Origin: CAZVVT01 sp964630595
Lineage (GTDB): Bacteria; Chlamydiota; Chlamydiia; Chlamydiales; VFKH01
Reading direction: 5' to 3'
DNA: 64,000 nucleotides
Assembly: GCA_964630595.1 (NCBI GenBank)
Contig: CAZVVT010000005.1
Span: 1 to 64,000, forward strand
The position numbers were made by a program, and so were the translations under genes. A model generated the notes under the pieces. The model worked only from the letters and a program-made list of their open reading frames with translations, was not told the DNA's origin and did no database searches. This document shows positions 52,146 through 60,036 of the stretch, piece by piece (the first letter of the stretch is position 1; each line of letters starts with the position of its first letter).

Positions 52146-53140
52146 CGATTTTGCCCGAAAGTAATGGTCGTCAGGTTTTAAGAGTTGCTAAAGTTGTTTT
52201 TGGTGGAGATGGCCTCTGCTACGATCAAGGCAAGGTCATCTTCGTGCCCTTTGTGGCTCCAGGAGAGCTTGTCGAGGTCGAAATTGTCTCCGAGCACAAA
52301 CGATTTGCACGCGCCAAGCTCCTGCGCGTGATCGAGCCCAGCCCACACCGCGTGGTGCCCAAATGCCCCTACTTCGGTAAGTGCGGCGGTTGCCAATTAC
52401 AGCATATCAATTACGAAGAGCAGCTGCGCATCAAGCAGAGCTTTGTGGAAGAAGCAACGGAAGAGATTCAAGCCGCACCGAAGCAGTGGAACTATCGCAA
52501 GTTCATCAACCCTCAATATAGAAACGGCCAGATGGGATTTATCGGCTGCGACAACAAAAGTTTTGTCCCCATTACCCACTGCGATATCTACGCAGGGCCC
52601 TCCACGAACAATCATGACATTGTGGAAGGGCTCAAGATCACCTACTCCCCTAAGGCTTTTTCTCAGAACTTCCCCGAGGCGGCAAAGCTTCTGTATCGCT
52701 ATGTAGCCTCTCTCATCAAACCTATACCGCTCACCGATCTCTACTGCGGCGTAGGGATTACGAGCCTTCTTGCAGCCCGTGTTACTACTGTCACGGGCGT
52801 TGAGCTGAACCCTGAAGCCATTCGCTTAGCGCAACTCAATGCCGACGCCAACCATCTTAAGGTCAATTTCATCTGCAGCGATGCCGGCTGCGTCCCACTC
52901 ACAGAACAAGTGCTCGTGAATCCGCCACGGATCGGTCTCAACCACAATACGTTGACAAAACTTGATAAAGAGCCTACACGCCTCTTGATTTATATCTCCT
53001 GCAATCCTGCGACGCTTCGCCGCGATACTGCTTTCTTGAACAGCTGCGGTTACCGGATGAAATCCATGAAAGCTTTCGACCTCTTCCCCCAAACCACCCA
53101 CATCGAAACCGTCTGCCTCTTCACTCGAGACCGCCTCTGA
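52142..53140 (+). CDS. rRNA uracil-5-methyltransferase, RlmC/RlmD family
   Basis: SAM- and iron-sulfur-dependent m5U methyltransferase of 23S rRNA (C. trachomatis CT742 is probably its counterpart). The 332-residue form starts at TTG 52142, overlapping the recJ stop as TTGA with GAGG upstream. It has a TRAM domain, the cluster motif CPYFGKCGGCQLQH, a further Cys in HCDIY, the SPKAFSQNFPEAAKLLYRYV helix, DLYCGVGITSL for SAM, VNPPRIGL and the catalytic ISCNPATLRRD. The insert between HCDIY and SPKAF is about 20 residues, far shorter than usual, so the protein is compact. Its last 104 codons are read antisense by the gene ending at 52826. Confidence 0.88.
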   Translation: MTILPESNGRQVLRVAKVVFGGDGLCYDQGKVIFVPFVAPGELVEVEIVSEHKRFARAKLLRVIEPSPHRVVPKCPYFGKCGGCQLQHINYEEQLRIKQSFVEEATEEIQAAPKQWNYRKFINPQYRNGQMGFIGCDNKSFVPITHCDIYAGPSTNNHDIVEGLKITYSPKAFSQNFPEAAKLLYRYVASLIKPIPLTDLYCGVGITSLLAARVTTVTGVELNPEAIRLAQLNADANHLKVNFICSDAGCVPLTEQVLVNPPRIGLNHNTLTKLDKEPTRLLIYISCNPATLRRDTAFLNSCGYRMKSMKAFDLFPQTTHIETVCLFTRDRL

Positions 53141-54097
53141 ATCTTCCACTACCACACGCGCCGCAACAACAGGTGAAGCCCCAGCCGGAGCTGCCGGAAT
53201 AGGGGGCAGCGGTACATATTCGGGCATATCAAACGGTATCTCTTCAAGCGAAGAAGTGCGTCGTTTATGGACAGCGACAAAAGAAGCCGGAGCAGCAGCG
53301 GCAGGAAGGACAGCAGCAACAGCGGCAGGAACGGGAGGAATAGCGGCAGGAGCAACAACTGCAACGGCAGGAGGGGCAGCGGCAGCAGCACGAGCAGCAG
53401 CACGAGCGGCTCGTGCAGCGGCGTCGACAGAAACAGCGGCGGCGGCACGAACGGGAAGAATAGCGACAGGAGCGGGAGCAACAACCGCAGCGGCGGCAGC
53501 GGCAGCGGCGGCAGAAGCCCGAGCAGCGGCACGAGCGGCACGAGCAGCAGCGGCGTCAGCACGAGCAATAACACGAGCAGCGGCGGCGTCAACACGAACG
53601 AAAGCAGCGGCAGCAGCGACAGGAACAGCGACAGTACGAGACGGCTGCACCCGCACAACTCCTACATTCTCCCTATCTTGCCTTTCTCTCTTTCTTTGCT
53701 CCGCATACCAAGTACTGCGTAAAACCGGAGTATCGTATTTTTTTGTTGGCTCAGGTCGCCCTTGTTCTTGAAGATTTTTAGCGAATTCTCTCCAAGGAAA
53801 AGGACCCCCTCTATCGCTGCTTTGAAATGCGTGCACCAAAGCAAAAAAAGGCTCTCGATCTTCTGGACGCACAGAGCGCAAAGAAGATGTATATTCACAG
53901 GTATAGCGACTAAGGTGCTGACAAATATATTTCAGGCACTGTTTTTTATCATCGGTTCTTGGCCAGTGATCTTTGCAAACTTTATAGACCCTTCTAGAAA
54001 GATCCACTAGGTTCTCGTCTTGCCAACCTTCTTTAGAACGGACCTGTGCAAAAGCATCCTCAACGATAACGGCTCGGGTATCCGCTGAAATAGCCAT
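52826..54097 (-). CDS. Ala-rich protein A, antisense overlap with the rRNA methyltransferase gene
   Basis: A 423-residue protein I do not recognise. An N-terminal domain (about 5-130) has LSRRVYKVCKDHWPRTDDKKQ and YDTPVLRSTWYAEQRKR. The middle (about 150-280) is an Ala-rich low-complexity region with Arg-spaced A-R-A-A-A repeats. A Pro-rich part (PPIPAAPAGASP) and a charged tail follow, including AAKRRRIAG, which resembles a nuclear localisation signal. The last 105 codons lie antisense, codon-aligned, to the methyltransferase gene. The end EWDAAGIAADEIDLKMVGVG matches the neighbouring paralog, so the overlap looks real. ATG 54097 is preferred to TTG 54115; it starts one base after the paralog's stop. 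Confidence 0.72.
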   Translation of the reverse strand: MAISADTRAVIVEDAFAQVRSKEGWQDENLVDLSRRVYKVCKDHWPRTDDKKQCLKYICQHLSRYTCEYTSSLRSVRPEDREPFFALVHAFQSSDRGGPFPWREFAKNLQEQGRPEPTKKYDTPVLRSTWYAEQRKRERQDRENVGVVRVQPSRTVAVPVAAAAAFVRVDAAAARVIARADAAAARAARAAARASAAAAAAAAAVVAPAPVAILPVRAAAAVSVDAAARAARAAARAAAAAPPAVAVVAPAAIPPVPAAVAAVLPAAAAPASFVAVHKRRTSSLEEIPFDMPEYVPLPPIPAAPAGASPVVAARVVVEDSEAVSSEEADGFDVGGLGEEVESFHGFHPVTAAVQESSIAAKRRRIAGDINQEACRLFIKFCQRIVVETDPWRIHEHLFCEWDAAGIAADEIDLKMVGVGIELR

Positions 54098-54098
54098 A

Positions 54099-55088
54099 TC
54101 AAAGACCTGCGCCAAGCATGTAAAGATCGACTTCTTCTGTAGGCATACCAGCCGCTCTCCACTGAGAAATCAACCCTCCATCCATCGGCGACAGATCTGC
54201 AAAAAAATCATTCGCCGCTTGATCTGCAACTCCATCATCATCAAACTCCTCCTCCAAAGCGGCTAAGAGGTCTCCATCCCCGTCAAAAAGAGGAGAGGCT
54301 CCAGCCGGAGCTTGTGGAACCAAAGGAAGTGCAAGCGAGATTGGTGGGAGGAGAGGAAGTGCGGGTGGCGGAAGTTCGAGTTCAGACATCTCTTCATCCA
54401 AAGCAGCAGCGACGGGAGCCTCAGCGGCACGAAGGGAAGCAGCGCGAGTCACCATACGCGTGATGGTAGCGGGGGCTGCGACAGCAGCAGAAGGCGCAAC
54501 GCGGGTACCACGCGCAGAACGCGCAATAGCAGCACGAGCTGCGACAGCAGCGGCGCGAGCAGCACGAATAGCGGCAGCGGTGGCAGGAACGGGCGCATCT
54601 GCACTGGCGGTATGAGCAACGCAAGGCCTTTTTCGTTGCACTTTCTCGCCTCCCCAAAATCTTCCTCTTCCTTTTTTTCTCTGCTGCCCATACCAAGCAT
54701 TGCGCAGCACCAAAGGATCATATCTTTTCCCCGCCTCTGGTAGACCTTGCTCTTTAAGACGTGAAGAAAATTCCGTCCAAGGCAATAAGCTGTCGGGATT
54801 ACTCCTTTTATATTTTTTCACCAAACGACAAAGAGCGCCCAAGTCTTCTGGACGCAAAGCACGCAAGGAAGCCCTATCTTGTGGTAAATGGTAGCGAGCA
54901 ATGTGATCTTTAATGTATCGGAGCGTCTTTCTTTCATCATCGGACCGCGGCAGCCTATCTTTGCAAGCATCATAAACTCTTCTAGCAAGACTTGATAAAG
55001 GCTCTCCTCTCAGTCCACTGGAGTAGATCTGCGTAAAAGTCCCATCAACGATAGGGGCCCGAGGATCTGTACAGCAGCGCATTGTCAT
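54099..55088 (-). CDS. Ala-rich protein B, paralog of A
   Basis: A 329-residue protein of unknown function, upstream of and clearly related to protein A. The N-terminal domain LARRVYDACKDRLPRSDDERK...YIKDHIARY shares 18 of 33 positions with A. YDPLVLRNAWYGQQRKK and QAPAGASP also match, as does the end QWRAAGMPTEEVDLYMLGAGL. The Ala-rich middle (about 160-225) is shorter, and the region before the C-terminal motif is acidic (LEEEFDDDGVAD). The start ATG 55088 has AGG six bases upstream. Its stop is next to the start of A, so they form a small operon downstream of the MFS carrier. Confidence 0.75.
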   Translation of the reverse strand: MTMRCCTDPRAPIVDGTFTQIYSSGLRGEPLSSLARRVYDACKDRLPRSDDERKTLRYIKDHIARYHLPQDRASLRALRPEDLGALCRLVKKYKRSNPDSLLPWTEFSSRLKEQGLPEAGKRYDPLVLRNAWYGQQRKKGRGRFWGGEKVQRKRPCVAHTASADAPVPATAAAIRAARAAAVAARAAIARSARGTRVAPSAAVAAPATITRMVTRAASLRAAEAPVAAALDEEMSELELPPPALPLLPPISLALPLVPQAPAGASPLFDGDGDLLAALEEEFDDDGVADQAANDFFADLSPMDGGLISQWRAAGMPTEEVDLYMLGAGL

Positions 55089-55134
55089 CTTAAACCTAAC
55101 TGTGGGGCTATTTGGTGAGAAAGCTTCTCATGAC

Positions 55135-56328
55135 TTAGCCTAATTGCGCAACTGCCGACTTGCGCGTAAAGAAGATGGCTGCCACGGCACATAAAAAGCC
55201 GGCTACTGCCATCACCCAACTTGTCGACGAGACAGAAAGCAGCCAAGCTCCTAGTGCAGGCACGATGCATCCGCGCACACCCACGGCAAGGACGTTCACA
55301 CTGCTGTAGGGAGCACTATCTTCTTCTTTAGCAAAGACCGGACCCGACATATTCCAGGAAAGTTCGCTGCCTCCCTGCATGATGCCGTAACAGAGCCATG
55401 CAGCGTAAAGCAGAGCAATGCTCATGGAGGAGCCGAAGAGAAATCCAAAGAAGAGCACCGTAAGGGCTGCTACCACACTGTAGAGAGCAAAGAGGTTGAT
55501 CTTCTTAAACAGCTTTACCCACAAAGGAGACGCCACGGCAAAACCAATTCCCTTGCATAGGGCCACTGCAACGGCAATTTCCGTGTAGGAGAGATGTAAG
55601 TTTTGCACATAAAAAGTGGGCAGAATGGGAAATACCATCATCAAGGCCGAGCCGCAGAGCATGTATCCGAGCTGAAAGCGGGCAAAATCGGGTCTTCGTT
55701 TGAGCAGCTGCCACGCCAATTGGATCGGCTTCACTAAAGAGGGTTTTACCCCTTCGATCAACTCGGCACCCGCCACACGCAGTTTCCATAAACAGAGCGT
55801 AGAGGCGATTCCCAGCACGCTGGTGCCAAAGAAGATCCAGCGCCAACTGCCCTCTACATGATCGAGCAGTCCAGCGAAAAGCACCGGCATAATGCCTCCG
55901 CCTAAGTGGTCGATAACGGAACCTGATTGCACAACGCGCTCTTTCAAGTCGCCCTCCACGTTGCGCTTGATGACCTCCATCCAGGCCGGACCGGCCCCTT
56001 TGAGCAAGACCCAATACAGCCCGCAGCAGAGAATCAAAAGCCAGGTATTGGTGATGAAGGGGAAGAAGAGAAAGGGGACGAATTTGAGAATATTGGCCCA
56101 CACCAGATTGGAGACCAAACGGTCGCTGCGCCCATGGACGCCCAAGCTCCAATAAGGGGCAATGAGGGCAGAAAGGGGCTGCATGGCCACAATGATGGCC
56201 ACCTGGAAGGGGGTGATCTGTAGCTCCTTCGTCAGAATCACCGCCAGCCCCGAAAATATCCCCCAAAAGGGGGTATTCAAAAGACGCGTGCCCAAATAGG
56301 CAAAGCGCGTCCTCCCGAAATAGTCCAT
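55135..56328 (-). CDS. MFS transporter of unknown substrate
   Basis: A 397-residue membrane protein with about 12 helices in two sets of six. The start MDYFGRTRFAYLGTRLLNTPFWG and the first loop YWSLGVHGRSDRLVSN fit the major facilitator superfamily. No substrate-specific motif is recognised. It starts nine bases after the gltX stop, so it may be co-transcribed with tsp and gltX. A hairpin without a T-run (55116-55130) separates it from protein B. The gltX-recJ interval of C. trachomatis has no such carrier, so it is an insertion or a lineage gene. Confidence 0.85.
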   Translation of the reverse strand: MDYFGRTRFAYLGTRLLNTPFWGIFSGLAVILTKELQITPFQVAIIVAMQPLSALIAPYWSLGVHGRSDRLVSNLVWANILKFVPFLFFPFITNTWLLILCCGLYWVLLKGAGPAWMEVIKRNVEGDLKERVVQSGSVIDHLGGGIMPVLFAGLLDHVEGSWRWIFFGTSVLGIASTLCLWKLRVAGAELIEGVKPSLVKPIQLAWQLLKRRPDFARFQLGYMLCGSALMMVFPILPTFYVQNLHLSYTEIAVAVALCKGIGFAVASPLWVKLFKKINLFALYSVVAALTVLFFGFLFGSSMSIALLYAAWLCYGIMQGGSELSWNMSGPVFAKEEDSAPYSSVNVLAVGVRGCIVPALGAWLLSVSSTSWVMAVAGFLCAVAAIFFTRKSAVAQLG

Positions 56329-56337
56329 AGGACTATT

Positions 56338-57807
56338 TTACAACATTTGGTAGTTCCCTGTCTTAAGAGCTTCTACCTGCTTTGAGGTGAGGCCGCCCAA
56401 GAATTCCATTGCCTGCAGGAAGCGGGCGCGGCTGCGGTCTTTACCCAGAACGTGGACCGAGTCATAAAGGGGAGGTCCGAAGCCCTTACCCATGATGCTA
56501 TGAAAGAGGATCGGCATGACCTGTTTTCTGTGGTTGACGCCAAAGAGCTCTGCAACGCGTTTGGAGGCAGTTTCCACACCCACACGCCCCCAATCCTCTA
56601 GCTCATCCAATGTCCAGATCAGCACCTGCAAAATGCCCGCTGCCTGCACCTGGGTCAGGCCTTTGGGACAGAGTGCTTCCATCTTCAAAGGAACGTGGTT
56701 GATAAAGAAAAAGTCCGCCAACTCCATGAATTCGCCAAAGGTCTTGATGCGCGTGTGCACCAAGGGCATCAGCTGCTCCATGAACTTTTCATTGAACTGC
56801 CACTCCTGCAACCGCTTCCAGAGCTGATTTTCCGGCGTGGAGTGAATCAGATAGTGCTGGTTGAGCCAGTCCAGTTTTTGCACATCGAAAACTGCTCCCG
56901 AAACTCCAATGCGCTTGGGATCAAATTCGCGAATGATCTCGTCGAGCGCATAGATCTCTTTGTCATCCTTCATGCTGTATCCCATCAGCGTCATGAAGTT
57001 GCAAAACGCTTCAGGAAGGTAGCCTGAGTCCCTGTAAAAGAAAATCGACGTGGGGTTTCTGCGCTTCGACAGTTTTTTGCCGTCCTTGCCGAGCAACAAA
57101 GGAACGTGCATGAAGACGGGCGGCGTCCAACCAAATGCCTCGTAGAGCATCACGTGTTTCGGTGTAGAAGAGAGCCACTCATCACCACGAATTACGTGGG
57201 TGATCTTCATCAAGTGGTCATCCACCACGTTGGCTAAGTGGTAGGTGGGAAAACCGTCAGACTTGAGTAGCACTTGGTCATCTACATCGGCCCAGGGAGT
57301 CACGCAGCGCCCTTTCACGGCATCTTCCACGACGCATTCTCCTGAAAGCGGCACCTTCAAGCGAATGACATAGGGTTGCCCCTCTGCAATGCGCGCCTGC
57401 ACCTCTTCTTTCGTCAAGCTGCGGTAGCGGCGATCGTAGCCCTGCTTCATTTTGCGCATCTGCTCTAGCTCTTCGGGCGTCGCAAAGCAGTAGTAAGCTG
57501 TACCGCGCTCGATCAACTCAAAGGCATGCTTGCGGTAGATTTCGGTGCGCTCCGACTGGCGGTAGGGACCAAATGGTCCTCCCACATCAGGGCCCTCATC
57601 CCATGCAATTCCCGCCCATTTCAGCGCTGTAAAAATGTTACTTTCATACTGTGGACGGCTGCGCGACTGGTCGGTGTCTTCGATGCGAAGGATGAATTGC
57701 CCGCCGAAGTGACGAGCAAAGATTAGATTGAAAAGGGCCATGTAGGCAGTACCCACATGAGGGTCGCCGGTAGGAGAAGGTGCAATACGGACGCGAACTT
57801 GAGACAT
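56338..57807 (-). CDS. gltX: Glutamyl-tRNA synthetase
   Basis: Class I synthetase charging tRNA-Glu. The 489 residues have the HIGH-type motif IAPSPTGDPHVGTAY (residues 7-21), the RIEDTDQSRS stretch and the KMSKS equivalent KLSKRRNPT (about 244-252). A C-terminal anticodon-binding domain is present. It starts 12 bases after the tsp stop. In C. trachomatis the cysteine-rich outer-membrane genes lie between gltX and tsp; none are here. Confidence 0.96.
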   Translation of the reverse strand: MSQVRVRIAPSPTGDPHVGTAYMALFNLIFARHFGGQFILRIEDTDQSRSRPQYESNIFTALKWAGIAWDEGPDVGGPFGPYRQSERTEIYRKHAFELIERGTAYYCFATPEELEQMRKMKQGYDRRYRSLTKEEVQARIAEGQPYVIRLKVPLSGECVVEDAVKGRCVTPWADVDDQVLLKSDGFPTYHLANVVDDHLMKITHVIRGDEWLSSTPKHVMLYEAFGWTPPVFMHVPLLLGKDGKKLSKRRNPTSIFFYRDSGYLPEAFCNFMTLMGYSMKDDKEIYALDEIIREFDPKRIGVSGAVFDVQKLDWLNQHYLIHSTPENQLWKRLQEWQFNEKFMEQLMPLVHTRIKTFGEFMELADFFFINHVPLKMEALCPKGLTQVQAAGILQVLIWTLDELEDWGRVGVETASKRVAELFGVNHRKQVMPILFHSIMGKGFGPPLYDSVHVLGKDRSRARFLQAMEFLGGLTSKQVEALKTGNYQML

Positions 57808-57819
57808 AACCCAACCAGT

Positions 57820-59541
57820 TTAACTGGTTCTGTCGAGAGAGATCAAGTCGTTCAATACGGCAATCGCCTCGGCTTCCTGGATATCCTCTTCCCCTTCCGG
57901 CTTGATCAAAAAGGCTTGCCACTTGGTGCTAGCGGCAATCCGCTCAGCAGAATTCTTCTCCAAAACGGCAATGTGCTTCTGATAGCGATCGGTGTAAAAG
58001 CGGCGGAATGAGGCGATGTTATCGGAGGAAAGCGGGTATTTGGCAAAAGCCTCCCCCACCTCTTCTTTTGAGTACGGGCCGGGGATCACCACATCGGAGC
58101 GCGCCCCTACGAGCTGAACGCTGTTGCCCGAAGGGGTATAGTAGCGCCCAATGGTGATCTTGAACTCTCCGTGGGGCTGCACCGCTTTGCTGGGGTCCAA
58201 GCTCATTAATTGGCACGTTCCCTTCCCATACGTCTGACGGTCGCCCACAATGATGGCATGGCCATAATCCTTCAAAACCTGCGCAACAATCTCGGAAGCA
58301 GAGGCACTAAATCGATCGATCAAAATCACCATAGGACCATGGAAAAGGCGCCGCCTTTCGCTCCGCAAAATCTGGATCTTCCCGCGGTCATCCTTGATCC
58401 CCGTGATCGGCTCAGGGCCTACAAAAAGGCCTGTGACATCAATGGCTTGCACCAATAAGCCGCCCCCGTTGCCGCGCAGATCCAGCAGCACCCCTTCACT
58501 CTGCGGCTCTTCTTTGAGCGCTTTGGCAATATCAGTTGTGGACGAACTCTTCTCATCTTCATAAAAAGAGTGGAGTTTGAGAACTAGTACATTTCCCACG
58601 CGCTTCTTTTCAAGGCGATTTTCTGTCATTACAACTTCCGCGCGATTGAGCTTAATCTGTTCACGATGGCCATCTTTTTTCAGCAACGTCAAACCCACCG
58701 GCCCATCTCTTTTCACGCGCAACATCGCTACCACTGCATGCACTTCCAAACCGGCAATGGGTGTGCCATCGATGGCCACAATGTGATCGCCCTCGTCGAC
58801 CTCTTTAGACAATTTGGCTGCACCGCCCTCAATCAAGCGCTGCACCACAACACCGTCTAGGCTATCGCGAATCTGTACGCCAATGCCCCAAAAACGCTGC
58901 TGCACTTCGCACGCAAATTCCTCTGCCTCGCGCGGCGTGAAATAGCAGCTGTGCGTGTCGAGTGCCGCCAGACAGGCCTTCAAAATCAACGAGGCCACAA
59001 AGCGCTCATCTTTTTCTTGGAACTGCTGTTCACGCTGATTGCGCCTTTTCGCAAGCAGTTCCCTACCCTCTTCCACTTCGGCCAGCGCCTTGTTCTGCAA
59101 AAATTGGATCTGCGCCAAGCGCACTTTTAATTTCTCTACATCTGCAGGCCACTTCTTATCGCTTAAAAGCTTCTCATCACTTTCTTGAGAGACCAGTTCC
59201 TTTTCCAACAAACGACGGCGCTCAAAAGACTGCACAAAACGATCATACATGGCTTGAAAAGGGGCGACATCCGCCTGGTTCCACGCAATCAACGCCTCTT
59301 TGGGCTTTACCATCTCCTCCAATTCCCCTTGCGTCAAGTAGCAGTGGGCGGGATCTAAATGGGTGGCAAACGACCAGAGGGTGCGCTCCATCAAAGCCTG
59401 GTCCATTTTTTTGGTGTCGACGTGCAGCTTCAAGATCGGCTCAACCAAATCCCGAACCTCTTGAGGCTTAACCTGTGGCAGCCGATCAAACCCACAGATA
59501 AGAAGGATGAAAAGCAGGAAAAAACGGCGCATCGCCTCCAC
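57820..59541 (-). CDS. Tail-specific protease (CT441 type)
   Basis: Exported C-terminal processing protease, family S41; in C. trachomatis CT441 degrades host and bacterial proteins. The 573-residue protein has a signal peptide (about 4-16), a long helical N-terminal part, a PDZ domain around 235-330 (WGIGVQIRDSLDGVVV, GDHIVAIDGTPI) and the catalytic part with LDLRGNGGG, DRFSASASEIVAQ (Ser) and GDRQTYGKGTCQ (Lys). The start is GTG 59541 or ATG 59532; GGAGG lies between them. It is divergent from the EUO-like gene. Confidence 0.92.
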   Translation of the reverse strand: MEAMRRFFLLFILLICGFDRLPQVKPQEVRDLVEPILKLHVDTKKMDQALMERTLWSFATHLDPAHCYLTQGELEEMVKPKEALIAWNQADVAPFQAMYDRFVQSFERRRLLEKELVSQESDEKLLSDKKWPADVEKLKVRLAQIQFLQNKALAEVEEGRELLAKRRNQREQQFQEKDERFVASLILKACLAALDTHSCYFTPREAEEFACEVQQRFWGIGVQIRDSLDGVVVQRLIEGGAAKLSKEVDEGDHIVAIDGTPIAGLEVHAVVAMLRVKRDGPVGLTLLKKDGHREQIKLNRAEVVMTENRLEKKRVGNVLVLKLHSFYEDEKSSSTTDIAKALKEEPQSEGVLLDLRGNGGGLLVQAIDVTGLFVGPEPITGIKDDRGKIQILRSERRRLFHGPMVILIDRFSASASEIVAQVLKDYGHAIIVGDRQTYGKGTCQLMSLDPSKAVQPHGEFKITIGRYYTPSGNSVQLVGARSDVVIPGPYSKEEVGEAFAKYPLSSDNIASFRRFYTDRYQKHIAVLEKNSAERIAASTKWQAFLIKPEGEEDIQEAEAIAVLNDLISLDRTS

Positions 59542-59584
59542 GCTAACGCAAGGTCCCTATTGCGCGCAAAATTAAAAAATTCCC

Positions 59585-59614
59585 TTGTTCTAAATGGTCC
59601 AGCTTGGGAATAAT
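59585..59614 (+). promoter_or_regulatory. Promoter of the EUO-like gene
   Basis: TTGTTC (59585-59590), an 18-base spacer and AATAAT (59609-59614) resemble a vegetative promoter about 30 bases before the start. An AGGA ribosome site lies eight bases from the ATG. Confidence 0.5.
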
Positions 59615-59643
59615 AGACACCCGTATTTTTAGGAATTCGCACT

Positions 59644-60036
59644 ATGGCAACAGAAAGAAAGCTCATTACGATTACAGAAGCTGCAAAGCTCAACCGCGTT
59701 ACTCGACAAGCCATTTACGTCGCTATTAAGCAGAACAAGCTGCAAGCCGTCAAAAAGGCTCAGTGGGAAATCGACATCAACGATCTCGAGACGTATCGCA
59801 AGAACCGCTATTCCCGAACAAAGTCGGTATGGAATGGCGAATTGGTCTTCAACAACGACGAAGGCTTTTTCTCCATCGCGCAAACAGCGCGCATGCTGGC
59901 CGTTCCTGCGCAGAAGATTTACTACGCCACACGCCGCGGTTATCTGAAAGCGATTCGCAAAGGGGTCTCGTGGGTAATTCACATTAATGATATCAATCAT
60001 TACCGCGACACCTTCCTGCCCAATCAAATTGGATAA
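59644..60036 (+). CDS. euo: EUO-like DNA-binding regulator
   Basis: A 130-residue protein made of two helix-turn-helix (excisionase/HTH-17) units: ITITEAAKLNRVTRQAIYVAI with QWEIDINDLETYR (residues about 8-55), and FFSIAQTARMLAVPAQKIYYATR with WVIHINDINHYRD (about 75-125). Chlamydial EUO is an early-expressed repressor of late genes and has an HTH of this kind. Location supports the call: C. trachomatis places euo between gltX and recJ, next to the tsp block, while here it is divergent from tsp. It is shorter than the roughly 180-residue EUO of Chlamydia, so it could also be a related regulator. Confidence 0.68.
   Translation: MATERKLITITEAAKLNRVTRQAIYVAIKQNKLQAVKKAQWEIDINDLETYRKNRYSRTKSVWNGELVFNNDEGFFSIAQTARMLAVPAQKIYYATRRGYLKAIRKGVSWVIHINDINHYRDTFLPNQIG

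Noticed and set aside
52142..53140. The methyltransferase as a pseudogene
   Set aside because: It is short, but the iron-sulfur, SAM and catalytic Cys motifs are all present in order without stops. VNPPR also occurs in RlmC, so it is not a lost residue.
53256..53771. Ala- and Ser/Gly-rich plus-strand frames opposite protein A
   Set aside because: They are the complement of the GCN-rich low-complexity region of protein A. They have no ribosome site and no structure beyond the repeat.
55116..55130. A hairpin after the MFS gene as terminator
   Set aside because: TGAGAA/TTCTCA forms a stem, but no T-run follows on the minus strand; transcription may continue into protein B.
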